A stretch of DNA of 64,000 nt from Anaerococcus rubeinfantis (GCF_001487145.1 NZ_LN913016.1:496001-560000); one strand, 5' to 3'. Positions 33,598 to 41,457 are shown, numbered from the stretch's first letter. Notes: generated by a model from the letters alone, not told the origin. Program-made: numbers and translations.

Positions 33598-34089
33598 ATG
33601 ACATTACAAGTAGTTGATATTGATATTTTAAAATTAAAAGTTGATGCAATTGTAAATGCAGCAAATATAGATTTGCTTGAAGGTGGGGGAATTTGTGGTC
33701 AAATTTTTGAAAAAGCTGGAAGAGAAAAGCTAAAAGAAGCTTGCCAAATCTTATCCCCAATTAAGCCGGGAGATGCTGTAATTACAGATGGATTTGATCT
33801 TTATCAAAAATATATAATCCATGCAGTAGGTCCAATTTATAATGAAATGTATAAGGAAGCTTGCGAAAAAATTTTATCAGATGCTTATAGAAATTCTTTA
33901 AAACTTGCAAAAGATAATGGAATAAAATCTATAGCCTTTCCTTTAATTTCTGCAGGTATTTATGGATTTCCTGAAAAAGATGCGTTTTTTGTAGCTAAAA
34001 GAACAATCGATGAATTTTTAAAAGATAATGAAATGGAAGTTTATCTTTCTACTTTTGGAAAAGATATCTTATCTTTAATTATGGGATAA
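33598..34089 (+). CDS. Macro-domain protein (ADP-ribose / O-acetyl-ADP-ribose processing)
   Basis: The 163-residue single macro domain has VDAIVNAANIDLLEGGG (residues 15-31) supplying the ADP-ribose pocket Asn/Asp and glycine loop, then ICGQIFEKAG in place of the common VDGAIHRAAG. The second phosphate loop is FPLISAGIYGFP, close to the MacroD-type SISTGVYGYP. Bacterial relatives hydrolyse O-acetyl-ADP-ribose or mono-ADP-ribosyl-protein links. The family assignment is secure; which activity it has is not. TATAAT at 33575-33580 and AAGGAG precede the start. Confidence 0.92.
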   Translation: MTLQVVDIDILKLKVDAIVNAANIDLLEGGGICGQIFEKAGREKLKEACQILSPIKPGDAVITDGFDLYQKYIIHAVGPIYNEMYKEACEKILSDAYRNSLKLAKDNGIKSIAFPLISAGIYGFPEKDAFFVAKRTIDEFLKDNEMEVYLSTFGKDILSLIMG

Positions 34090-34096
34090 GTAAAAT

Positions 34097-34125
34097 TTGA
34101 AAGAAATAATTTTTTCCGGTATAAA
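34097..34125 (+). promoter_or_regulatory. Promoter of the LDCC-motif gene
   Basis: TTGAAA (34097-34102) and TATAAA (34120-34125) are 17 bases apart, 45 bases before the start codon. Confidence 0.55.
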
Positions 34126-34170
34126 TATTATTGTAGAAAAGTTAAAAGTTATTAGCCGAGGAGGGATAAT

Positions 34171-34299
34171 ATGAAAATTTTTGATTCAATAAAAAATAGA
34201 TGGGAAAAATTTTTGAAAAATTTAGCAAAAGAAAATAAAAAATCTTTTGGAAATGAAAAATTAGATTGTTGTTCAATGAACAAAAGAGAATATAAATAA
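34171..34299 (+). CDS. LDCC-motif small protein, putative metal binding
   Basis: This 42-residue protein is too short for most gene callers. It has a very strong ribosome binding site (GAGGAGGG, 6 bases from ATG), its own promoter and a following hairpin. The sequence is an amphipathic Lys/Asn-rich helix followed by NEKLDCCSMNKREYK. The LDCC.MNK ending is the mark of the LDCC-motif putative metal-binding proteins of clostridia. The vicinal cysteines could bind a metal or be redox active; no function is established. Confidence 0.8.
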   Translation: MKIFDSIKNRWEKFLKNLAKENKKSFGNEKLDCCSMNKREYK

Positions 34300-34304
34300 A
34301 AAAA

Positions 34305-34519
34305 ATGACCTTGGCGGGTCATTCAGAGCGTAGACAAAGTCAGTTTAATAATTCATTAATGATTTAAAAATAAAATTACTCTAAAACCCATCTCGACTAA
34401 GTGAGTGTAACGAACGCATGGAGAGATCTCATGAGATTTCTCGACTCACTACGTTCACTCGAAATGGGTGAAAATGCAGTTTGTCAACAGTCTGAATGAC
34501 CCCAGTGGGTCATTTTTTT
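34305..34519. repeat. Nested-hairpin intergenic repeat (MITE-like) embedded in a terminator
   Basis: The outer arms GGGTCATTCAGA (34316-34327) and TCTGAATGACCC (34491-34502) are perfect inverted repeats, continued by GACAAA/TTTGTC. Inside, ACCCATCTCGA (34386-34396) pairs with TCGAAATGGGT (34458-34468) with one mismatch, and GAGAGATCTC/GAGATTTCTC (34421-34442) forms an inner hairpin. Both ends carry a similar palindrome (ATGACC-N6-GGTCAT). It is clearly richer in GC than its surroundings and has no open frame. It looks like a mobile or dispersed repeat; a search of the whole genome would decide. Confidence 0.65.
34495..34519 (+). terminator. Terminator at the right end of the repeat
   Basis: AATGACCC-CAGT-GGGTCATT (34495-34514) followed by a T-run is a strong rho-independent terminator for the LDCC transcript. 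Confidence 0.85.
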
Positions 34520-34525
34520 ATGTTT

Positions 34526-35116
34526 TTAATCTACAAGTTTTTTTGTAACTTCTACAACTCTTCTCGCTTGTGCCTTTACAGCTTTTTCAATTTCATTTGC
34601 AAATCCTTCGTTTGTTGTAGTTCCGCTTGCTCCGTAAGGATTTCCACCTTGAGCATAAATTGAATCATCAGTGTATCCAACTGGAACAATTATTCCTCCC
34701 CAGTGAGCAGCACTTGTATAAATTGCTTTTATTGTTCCTTCTTGTCCACCGTTATTATTTTGGGCAGAAGTCATTGCAGAAATTACTTTATTAGTTAATA
34801 AGCCTTTAGCCCAAACTCCTCCTTGTGCATCCAAAAATGCCTTTAATTGGAAGGAAATATTTCCAAATCTTGTTGGTGATGAGAAAATTATTGCGTCAGC
34901 CCAGATTAAATCATCGGATGTAGCTTCTTGTATTTCTTTAGAATCTTCCAAATATTTTTTCCATCCTGGATTTTCTTCAGCTCCACTTTCATCAAGATAT
35001 TCTTTAACCTTTAAAAGCCTAACTTCAGCTCCGTTTTTTTCGGCTTCTTCCTTGGCCCATTTTGCCATTTGAAAATTGTGGCCAGTTTGTGAATAATATA
35101 TAATTGCAAGTTTCAT
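34526..35116 (-). CDS. wrbA: WrbA-type flavodoxin-like NAD(P)H:quinone oxidoreductase
   Basis: The 196-residue flavodoxin-fold protein binds FMN through YYSQTGHNFQMA (phosphate loop) and FSSPTRFGNISFQLKAFLD, which are WrbA signatures. A later GTTTNEG segment near the C-terminus also fits. The family reduces quinones by two electrons, giving protection from redox cycling. It is transcribed alone, with AAGGAG before the ATG, and diverges from the HEPN/nuclease-like gene. The 156-bp gap between them carries only AT-rich sequence and a TATAAT at 35244-35249 for the plus-strand gene. Confidence 0.92.
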   Translation of the reverse strand: MKLAIIYYSQTGHNFQMAKWAKEEAEKNGAEVRLLKVKEYLDESGAEENPGWKKYLEDSKEIQEATSDDLIWADAIIFSSPTRFGNISFQLKAFLDAQGGVWAKGLLTNKVISAMTSAQNNNGGQEGTIKAIYTSAAHWGGIIVPVGYTDDSIYAQGGNPYGASGTTTNEGFANEIEKAVKAQARRVVEVTKKLVD

Positions 35117-35272
35117 TCTTTACTCCTTTTAAATTTTATTTTCATTTAGGTCCTTATAAATATAACCATAAATAAAAAAATTAAACAATTATTTTTAATT
35201 TTATTTAATTTGATGAATTGAAAATTTATTTTATGGGTAAATTTATAATGAAAAATAATAAAGGAAGTAAAA

Positions 35273-36208
35273 ATGGAATTAACAGAAAAATTTGAAAAAG
35301 ATAAGTGCAAAAATCCAAAAGAATATTCATTAATACATAAGGAAGTTCCCATAAAAATGTCAAGAGATATGTGGGAGGCCATAGCTTATTTGTTGTGGTA
35401 TGTTCCAGATATCTCCTCAATTCAATCAAAATCAAATGAATTGATTTCAAATAAGGAATATGATTATTATACTTTCGTCGAAATTATGACTTATATGGAT
35501 CTTAGAGATGAGGACTGTCTTTTTACAGAAGAAATTGATGAAAAATTGGCAAATGAATACAAAAAACGAATTTGTACAAATTCTCAAAAATTAATTTTAA
35601 CCCAATCTGATGGGGAAACAAAGACGGAATCCCTTTTAAGACATATTAGAAATGCCATTGCCCATGGATGTTTTAATATTGTTGATGATTTGATGGTTGG
35701 TTTTGATGAAAAAATTATTGGGAAAGATCAAACAAAAACCACAGGAATTTTCAAAATAAAACCAAAAAATCTTTTAAAAGCTCTAAGAATGTTAAATGAA
35801 GATTTGACCAACCAAAAATTAATTTCAAAAGCTTTAAAAAATACTAAATATTGGGTTGAGCCCTACCAAGAAGATTTTGAAAGAAGTAATAAATTTGACC
35901 TATATGCAAAGAAAAATGATAGGCGATATGCAATCGAAATTAGAGATTATAAGTCTCAAAGAGATATCGACAAGGGCTTTGCAAGAGAGCTTGCCCACAA
36001 TTTTAAAAATTTAAAAGATGAAAGAGTAAGACCTGTCCTTGTAATTAACACTTCATTTTTAAAAGAAGAATCAAAAAATGAGCTTATAGCAGCTGATGTT
36101 TTGATTTTGGATGTTAAAAATATTAAAAAAATGTTAAAGGGCAGAGATATGATTAGAGAAATTGAAGAGGCTCAAAGCCAATATAAATATAAAAAAATGA
36201 GATTTTAA
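35273..36208 (+). CDS. Putative HEPN - PD-(D/E)XK-like nuclease protein, uncharacterised
   Basis: I do not recognise a named family for this 311-residue protein. The N-terminal half is mostly helical and ends in LLRHIRNAIAHGCFNI, where R126 and H131 make the RX4H motif of HEPN ribonucleases. The C-terminal part (about 195-290) has the look of a restriction-endonuclease core: a helix with E197/E200/E203, then D209 (FDLYAKK) and, after a hairpin, E222-I-R224 with K227, followed by strands VRPVLVINT and DVLILDV. So it may be a two-nuclease defence or toxin protein. R at the usual lysine position could mean an altered or dead second site. AAGGAAG precedes the ATG; no partner gene is adjacent. Confidence 0.7.
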   Translation: MELTEKFEKDKCKNPKEYSLIHKEVPIKMSRDMWEAIAYLLWYVPDISSIQSKSNELISNKEYDYYTFVEIMTYMDLRDEDCLFTEEIDEKLANEYKKRICTNSQKLILTQSDGETKTESLLRHIRNAIAHGCFNIVDDLMVGFDEKIIGKDQTKTTGIFKIKPKNLLKALRMLNEDLTNQKLISKALKNTKYWVEPYQEDFERSNKFDLYAKKNDRRYAIEIRDYKSQRDIDKGFARELAHNFKNLKDERVRPVLVINTSFLKEESKNELIAADVLILDVKNIKKMLKGRDMIREIEEAQSQYKYKKMRF

Positions 36209-36310
36209 AATAATTTAAATAAAAAATTTAAAATATTTTATTAAATCATCGTAAATATCAAAAAAATTTATTTTAATATTAAAAAAATGAAAAAAACAAT
36301 ATAAATGAAA

Positions 36311-36338
36311 TTGATTATTAAAACTTTTCTAGTATAAT
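36311..36338 (+). promoter_or_regulatory. Promoter of the SWGAI membrane protein gene
   Basis: TTGATT (36311-36316) and consensus TATAAT (36333-36338) have 16 bases between them, 43 bases upstream of the start. Confidence 0.6.
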
Positions 36339-36380
36339 GAAAAAGTAATGATTTTATAAAATCAAAAAGAGGAGGAAAAA

Positions 36381-37451
36381 ATGACTGAAAACTTAAAAGA
36401 AAATAGAAAAGACAGAATATCTGATCGTAGAGAGAATAGAAGAGTTAGATATAAGGACGATTATTCTAAAGATAATAGTATTTCTTGGGGAGCAATAATT
36501 GCCGGTGCGATTTCTTTTGCATCTGTATTTACTGTACTAAGTTTACTTGTTGGAGCCTTAGGACTTGGAATATTTTCACCAAATAATCAAAATCCTTTCC
36601 AATCTATGGGAATAGGAATGGGAATTGCTACAATAATTATTTTAATAATTTCATTTGCAGTTTCTGGTTTTATTTCTGGGGCATTTTCAAAAGGACAATC
36701 TTTACTTCATGGATTTATGAGTTGGGCTTTATCAATAATGTTATTATTTGGATTAGTAACTAGCATGATTTCATCTGCACTTGGCCTTGCAGGATCTGCT
36801 GTAAAAACTGTAGCAAGTACAAGTGGAGATATAGCAGGAAGTGTAGCAAGTACTGCTGCTGATGGAGCAGGAAATGTTCTATCAAGTGTTGGAGATTCTA
36901 TTTCTGATGTTGATACAAAGGAATTGGAAAAAAATATTGAAGATGCTTTAAAGGAAACAGATGTTAAAGAGCTTCAACCTGGATATTTAAAATCTCAACT
37001 TGAAGAATCAAAAGATGAAATTGCAAAAGCTGGAAAAGAACTTTTAACAAATCCAGAAAATTCTGATGAAATCCTAGATGATTTATCAAATTCTTTAGAA
37101 AAGAAAGCAAAAACAATTACTGATTCAGTAGATAAAGAAACAATACAAGAAGAGGTTTATAAAAATTCTAGCCTTTCTGCAAAAGAAAGCGAAGAAGCTG
37201 TAAATAATATTTATGATGGAATGGACAAGGCTTCAAAAGAAGCAAGCAAACAAATTGAAAATGCAAAAGATGGTATTAAAGATGCTAAAAAAGATTTAGA
37301 TGAAAATGTTGAAAAGGCAAAAGATGGAGCAGAATCTGCATCAAATAAAGCCTCAGTAGGAGCTGTTTTAGTATTTTTATTCCTAATAGTTGGACTTGCA
37401 ATTGAAGTTTATACAGCAAAAATGGGTGAAAATTACGTAAATAATATTTAA
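36381..37451 (+). CDS. Membrane protein with SWGAIIAGA motif and long Lys/Glu-rich soluble region
   Basis: The 356-residue protein has a charged N-terminus (R/K/D/N rich, residues 1-33), then ISWGAIIAGAISFASVF and two more hydrophobic segments to about residue 140. A Ser/Gly/Ala-rich stretch and a long helical, heptad-like charged region (170-325) follow, then a final transmembrane helix (about 330-350). The SWGAI.AGA opening is shared by a broad group of uncharacterised stress-associated bacterial membrane proteins. The extended region resembles LEA-like or apolipoprotein-like amphipathic repeats (KDA, KEA, KDG). Function unknown. The ribosome binding site is GAGGAGG. Confidence 0.78.
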   Translation: MTENLKENRKDRISDRRENRRVRYKDDYSKDNSISWGAIIAGAISFASVFTVLSLLVGALGLGIFSPNNQNPFQSMGIGMGIATIIILIISFAVSGFISGAFSKGQSLLHGFMSWALSIMLLFGLVTSMISSALGLAGSAVKTVASTSGDIAGSVASTAADGAGNVLSSVGDSISDVDTKELEKNIEDALKETDVKELQPGYLKSQLEESKDEIAKAGKELLTNPENSDEILDDLSNSLEKKAKTITDSVDKETIQEEVYKNSSLSAKESEEAVNNIYDGMDKASKEASKQIENAKDGIKDAKKDLDENVEKAKDGAESASNKASVGAVLVFLFLIVGLAIEVYTAKMGENYVNNI

Positions 37452-37460
37452 GACAAATAA

Positions 37461-37493
37461 AAAATCCTAGAGGAGATTTCCTTTAGGATTTTT
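37461..37493. terminator. Terminator between convergent genes
   Basis: AAAATCCTA (37461-37469) pairs with TAGGATTTT (37484-37492), with an inner AGG/CCT helix. A-run and T-run on both sides allow bidirectional use. Confidence 0.8.
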
Positions 37494-37505
37494 CTTTGAA
37501 ATTTT

Positions 37506-38900
37506 TTATTTAATCATTGATAAAACTTTTTTGTAAGGATCTTTTGCATTTATAATTTGATCGTATTTTAAATATTTATCATCTTCATTTAAAGACTTTG
37601 AAGAATTTATTGAAATTAAAAGTCCTGAATGATCAAGTTTAATTATATCAGATCTCAAATGATAAATTATATCATTTCTTGTATTATCGCCTTCAAAACC
37701 ATTTTTTACGATGGTGGCATCGGATGTATTTTTCAAAATATTTGCAAATCTTATAGGTTCGTTTTTTGTATTGTCATTTGTTAGGACATATATTTTTTTG
37801 TTTGGCATATTTTGATCTTTTTTTATTTCAGTTTTTATTTGGTCGTAATACATATAGTTTTCTTTATTAATTTCTTTTGTATCTTCGGGGAATTTTATAG
37901 CTTGATTTTCTATAAATGAAGAAGAGGTAGGAATCTTATCCTTGTTATTTTTCATATAAGAAAGACTTTGTTTTAAGAGATTTCCCCTATAAAAAACAAC
38001 TTTTTCAAAATTGTAGTCCTTATGAATTAATAAAGGAAGAATTTCATTTGCATATTTATCATCAATTGATTCATTCTGGCTTAAATTTATAAAAATATAA
38101 GAAATATTTTGATTATTTTTTAAGATTTGTCTGATTTTTTCTTTGTCTTCTTTTATATTATTTGAATTAAAGTTAGTCATATTTAACTCTAAAATTTTAT
38201 TATTTTCTTTAACATCAAGTCCTAAAAGTTTGTCTTTTTTTTCAAGTAATCTTTTATACCTATTTACAACTTGGGCATCTCCTAAAATTTTTCCTCTTGG
38301 AGATTTTCTGTGCTCCTTATAGTAAGGGAAAATACTATTATAAGTTTTTACATCAAGAAGATGTGTCCTGTTATCATCCAAAATTGAAAGATATGATGAA
38401 ATAATATCAAAAAATTCTTGGTCAGATTTAGAATTTTTAACCTTTTTTTTAAAAGTTTCAGTTTGATCAATTAATATCTTATAATTTTTTTCATTTTCCT
38501 TATCAATAGCATAATTTCTTGAAATATAATAAGAAAGTTTATTAAAATCAGAAATTTTTTCTGCACTTGTAAGTGACCTATCCTCAGTATTTCCAACAAA
38601 AATTTCCTTAGTTATAGAATCCATAACTTCTTGTCTAAATTTTGGATAAGTGTAATTGTCATACTTATTAATTTTTCTCATAAGAGTTTTTGTAGATAAA
38701 AAAATTATAAAAATAAGGGCTAAAACAAGTCCTATTCTTCTTCTCATGTATTTTCTTTTTAAGTCTTTCATTCTTTTTTTTGATCTTTTTCTAATATTTG
38801 GACTTTGAGATCTTATTTTTATATCTTTTTTTCTGACTTTTTCTTTTTTATTTCTTGATGCGGATTGATTTTTTTTATATCTGTCTCTTTTTCTTTTCAT
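37506..38900 (-). CDS. Membrane-anchored S41/TSPc-like protein, catalytic serine apparently lost
   Basis: The 464-residue protein has a very basic N-terminal tail (residues 1-55, Lys/Arg rich), one transmembrane helix (56-72) and an extracytoplasmic domain. Its order of elements matches C-terminal processing peptidases: LSYYISRNYA, the ILDDNRTHLLD segment (173-183), a glycine-poor YIFINLSQNESID, and KIYVLTNDNTKNEPIRFANIL. In active S41 relatives this last element reads like T.ENT.SAAE.FA; here Asn380 takes the serine position. The later NGFEGDNT lacks a clear catalytic lysine. It may be a pseudoenzyme. It has its own promoter downstream of the two-component genes. Confidence 0.68.
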   Translation of the reverse strand: MKRKRDRYKKNQSASRNKKEKVRKKDIKIRSQSPNIRKRSKKRMKDLKRKYMRRRIGLVLALIFIIFLSTKTLMRKINKYDNYTYPKFRQEVMDSITKEIFVGNTEDRSLTSAEKISDFNKLSYYISRNYAIDKENEKNYKILIDQTETFKKKVKNSKSDQEFFDIISSYLSILDDNRTHLLDVKTYNSIFPYYKEHRKSPRGKILGDAQVVNRYKRLLEKKDKLLGLDVKENNKILELNMTNFNSNNIKEDKEKIRQILKNNQNISYIFINLSQNESIDDKYANEILPLLIHKDYNFEKVVFYRGNLLKQSLSYMKNNKDKIPTSSSFIENQAIKFPEDTKEINKENYMYYDQIKTEIKKDQNMPNKKIYVLTNDNTKNEPIRFANILKNTSDATIVKNGFEGDNTRNDIIYHLRSDIIKLDHSGLLISINSSKSLNEDDKYLKYDQIINAKDPYKKVLSMIK

Positions 38901-38911
38901 AATTCACCTGT

Positions 38912-38939
38912 ATTATAATATATCAAATAATTATGTAAA
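38912..38939 (-). promoter_or_regulatory. Promoter of the S41-like gene
   Basis: On the minus strand TTTACA (38939-38934) and TATAAT (38917-38912) are 16 bases apart, followed by the ribosome binding site CAGGTG. Confidence 0.65.
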
Positions 38940-38969
38940 TATACAAATAAATCTTAAATGAATACATAA

Positions 38970-40286
38970 TTATTTAGGAAAAATCACAGAAAAAGTTGAG
39001 CCCTTACCAGGTTTTGATTTTAATTTTATTTTGCCACCTAGACTTTCCACAAAATTTTTGCTAATTGAAAGCCCCAAACCGTGACCGTTTATTTTTGTGT
39101 TTCTGGCATCATCAATCCTATAAAATCTTTCAAAAATAATCTCTTTTTTCTCGTCAGAAATTCCAACACCATTATCTTTCACATCTATATAAATATTATT
39201 TTTATCTTCGTGCAAGCTTACCCTTATTAAACCGTCATCTTTTATTGCTTTTATTGCATTTGAAATTAAATTTTGAACAACTTGGCTAATTTTATCCTTA
39301 TCAGAATTAATTATTATCCCATCTTTAATTTCTTCAATCAAGGAAATATCTAGTTTATTAAGCCTTGGTTTTATAGTTTCAAGAATTAATTTTATATGTT
39401 GTGATAAGTCGAATTCTTTTTTATTTATTTTAAAATATTCGGAATTATCATTAAAAGACTTGTTTAAATTTACAACAAGACCTTCTAGCCTGTGAATTTC
39501 TTCAAGAAGGGAGGACAGGGTTTGATCATCGACCTCTATAACTCCATCTTTAATTGCTTCAATATAAAGTTGAAGATTAGTGATTGGAGTCCTTAGCTCA
39601 TGAGAAATATCTTGGGCATATTGTTTTCTTACATATTTTTGATTTTTTAAATTTCTTGAAAGATACCTTATATTATTTTGCAAATTTTCAAGTTCTATGA
39701 TTTTACTTTCTTCTAATTTGATGTCATATTCTCCATCTTTGATTTTCAAAGTTGCATCAGATATTTGTTTTATTGGATTTGTTATATTTGTTGAAAGAAT
39801 TAAGGCTATTACAATTCCAATAGATAAAGATATGACAATAGCTATAATTATTGAATTTCTAAAATTATTTATAAGTTCATTTGCAGCCATTTCTCCAGTA
39901 TCATAGGTAATAATCAACTGGCCCCTATATTCATTTAAGTTAGGATTAATAATATCATAACTTTTTGTAGTAGTAAGAGCGGTTTCATCATCATCTCTGC
40001 CCTTAAAACTCATGACAGCTTCCTTATCTTTATTTAAAATTTCTATATCAATGTTTAAAGACTTAGAAAATTTTCCAAGTCTTTCTTTCATTGTATATAA
40101 ATCTTTGTCAGCAAGAAGATTTTCAAATTGCTTTTTAATTTGTATGGGCATATTATCTTCAGTGCTTGCAATAAAATTTTTAGTGTAAACACTTAACAAG
40201 TAAGAAATTGCAATTGAAAATACCAAAATACAGGCGAAAATACCCGCAACAAAATTTCTAACAATTTTATTTCGTAGAGACGTCAT
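38970..40286 (-). CDS. Sensor histidine kinase
   Basis: ATG 40286 is preferred because GGTGGTG lies just upstream; the frame runs back to 40316 without a binding site. About 438 residues. There is a TM helix near the N-terminus, an extracytoplasmic sensor of about 110 residues, and a second TM helix (SIIIAIVISLSIGIVIALIL). HAMP, the H-box (AQDISHELRTPITNLQ), N-box (QNLISNAIKAIK), DNGVGI and GHGLGLSI follow. The gene overlaps the response regulator by 20 bases. It resembles the BaeS-like group of envelope-sensing kinases. The signal is unknown; the membrane-anchored S41-like protein downstream is a possible target. Confidence 0.93.
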   Translation of the reverse strand: MTSLRNKIVRNFVAGIFACILVFSIAISYLLSVYTKNFIASTEDNMPIQIKKQFENLLADKDLYTMKERLGKFSKSLNIDIEILNKDKEAVMSFKGRDDDETALTTTKSYDIINPNLNEYRGQLIITYDTGEMAANELINNFRNSIIIAIVISLSIGIVIALILSTNITNPIKQISDATLKIKDGEYDIKLEESKIIELENLQNNIRYLSRNLKNQKYVRKQYAQDISHELRTPITNLQLYIEAIKDGVIEVDDQTLSSLLEEIHRLEGLVVNLNKSFNDNSEYFKINKKEFDLSQHIKLILETIKPRLNKLDISLIEEIKDGIIINSDKDKISQVVQNLISNAIKAIKDDGLIRVSLHEDKNNIYIDVKDNGVGISDEKKEIIFERFYRIDDARNTKINGHGLGLSISKNFVESLGGKIKLKSKPGKGSTFSVIFPK

Positions 40287-40980
40287 CAACACCACCAGAT
40301 TTATATCCCATACCATAAATTGTTTTAATATAAGATGGTTTTTTTGGATTATCTTCTATTTTTTGTCTAATATTTTTAATATGAGTGTCAATTGCCCTGT
40401 CGTAGGCATCATAATCAAAACCAAAAGTAATTTCTATAATTTCTTCTCTTGTAAAAATTTTGTTTGGATTTGAAAATAAAGTTTTAACGATTTGAAATTC
40501 ATTTTTTGTAAGAGAAATTTCTTTCCCATCTTTAAAAAATCTATTGTATTCAAGATCCATTTCAAGTCTGCCGTCAGTTGTTTTTATAATGTCAGCCCTT
40601 GGAATATTATATTTTTCAATTCTTCTTAAAACAGTTTTTATTCTTTGAACCAATTCCTTTGGAGAGAAAGGCTTTGTCATATAATCATCAGCACCAAGCT
40701 TTAGACCATTAATTATATCTTCTTCATTAACTTTTGCAGTAACCATAATTACAGGAACATTAGATTTATTTCTAATTTCTTTTATTAATTCTTCACCAGA
40801 AATTTCTGGAATCATAAGATCAAGTAAAATTAAGTCGATTTCTTCATTTTCAAAATAATTTAAGCCCTCTTTTCCATCATAGGCTTGAAAAACATTATAA
40901 CCTTCTTTTTCAAGATAAGATTTTATAATTTTTGAAATACCTTTTTCATCTTCTACAATCAGTATATTTATATCATTCAT
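40267..40980 (-). CDS. OmpR/PhoB-family response regulator
   Basis: ATG 40980 gives MNDINILIVEDEKG; the frame extends to a GTG at 40989, but that GTG lies within the Shine-Dalgarno GAGGTGA. The 237-residue protein has a receiver domain (phospho-Asp in LILLDLMIPEISG, Lys in YMTKPFSPKELVQR). A winged-helix effector follows (ISLTKNEFQIVKTL, DTHIKNIRQKIE, TIYGMGYK). It is first in the two-gene unit with the kinase. A TATAAT lies 15 bases upstream of the ribosome binding site on the minus strand. Confidence 0.94.
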   Translation of the reverse strand: MNDINILIVEDEKGISKIIKSYLEKEGYNVFQAYDGKEGLNYFENEEIDLILLDLMIPEISGEELIKEIRNKSNVPVIMVTAKVNEEDIINGLKLGADDYMTKPFSPKELVQRIKTVLRRIEKYNIPRADIIKTTDGRLEMDLEYNRFFKDGKEISLTKNEFQIVKTLFSNPNKIFTREEIIEITFGFDYDAYDRAIDTHIKNIRQKIEDNPKKPSYIKTIYGMGYKSGGVDDVSTK

Positions 40981-41143
40981 TGATTTCACCTCAAATCTAT
41001 TATACCTTATTAATTATTCAAGCTTAATATATCTTATTATTTAGTTTATATTATGTAAAAATAAAAAAATGATGGAAATCAAATAGAATGGGTATTATAA
41101 TAAAGTAAAAGAAAATACAAATTTTAAATTAAAGGAGAGAAAT

Positions 41144-41389
41144 ATGATTAGTTCAATTATAATAGGTGCACTTTGCGGTTGGATCGCAAGTATGATTATG
41201 AAAACAGATGCTCAAATGGGGGCTATAGCAAATATAGTTGTAGGAATTATTGGAGGAGCTATTGGTTCTTGGATACTTGGCATAGTAAATATAAACGTAT
41301 CAGGATTTATTGGAAGCTTAATTTCAGGAATTTTGGGATCTGTAATTTTAATTTATGTTTATAATTTAATTACAAAGAAAAATAAATAG
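41144..41389 (+). CDS. GlsB/YeaQ/YmgE-family stress membrane protein
   Basis: The 81-residue, very hydrophobic protein has three transmembrane helices and glycine-rich motifs: [19 protein letters not shown] at the start, then [17 protein letters not shown], matching the transglycosylase-associated/GlsB family (about 80 residues). Members are induced by envelope or osmotic stress; the mechanism is unknown. AAAGGAGAG lies before the ATG and a terminator follows closely. It is divergent from the neighbouring two-component system. Confidence 0.93.
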   Translation: MISSIIIGALCGWIASMIMKTDAQMGAIANIVVGIIGGAIGSWILGIVNINVSGFIGSLISGILGSVILIYVYNLITKKNK

Positions 41390-41400
41390 GTGAAAATTTT

Positions 41401-41425
41401 AGGCTGGCTTGACCAGCCTTTTTTC
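41401..41425 (+). terminator. Terminator of the GlsB-like gene
   Basis: AGGCTGG-CTTGA-CCAGCCT is followed by TTTTTC. Confidence 0.9.
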
Positions 41426-41442
41426 TTTTAAATTTTTCATGA

Positions 41443-41457
41443 TATAATGAATTCATG
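41443..41457 (+). promoter_or_regulatory. -10 box and predicted leaderless start of thyA
   Basis: A perfect TATAAT (41443-41448) ends 6 bases before the thyA ATG (41455). Transcription should begin about 7 bases after the -10 box, that is at the A of the ATG. There is no Shine-Dalgarno sequence in between. Confidence 0.5.

Noticed and set aside
34305-34519. CRISPR array
   Set aside because: The repeats are inverted and nested, not regular direct repeats with unique spacers.
35150-35450. Minus-strand frames overlapping the start of the HEPN-like gene
   Set aside because: They overlap the promoter region and coding start of the plus-strand gene, have no ribosome binding sites and are hydrophobic shadow translations.
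40281-40316. Longer N-terminus of the second histidine kinase
   Set aside because: No binding site precedes 40316; ATG 40286 has GGTGGTG upstream and puts the membrane helix at the usual place.
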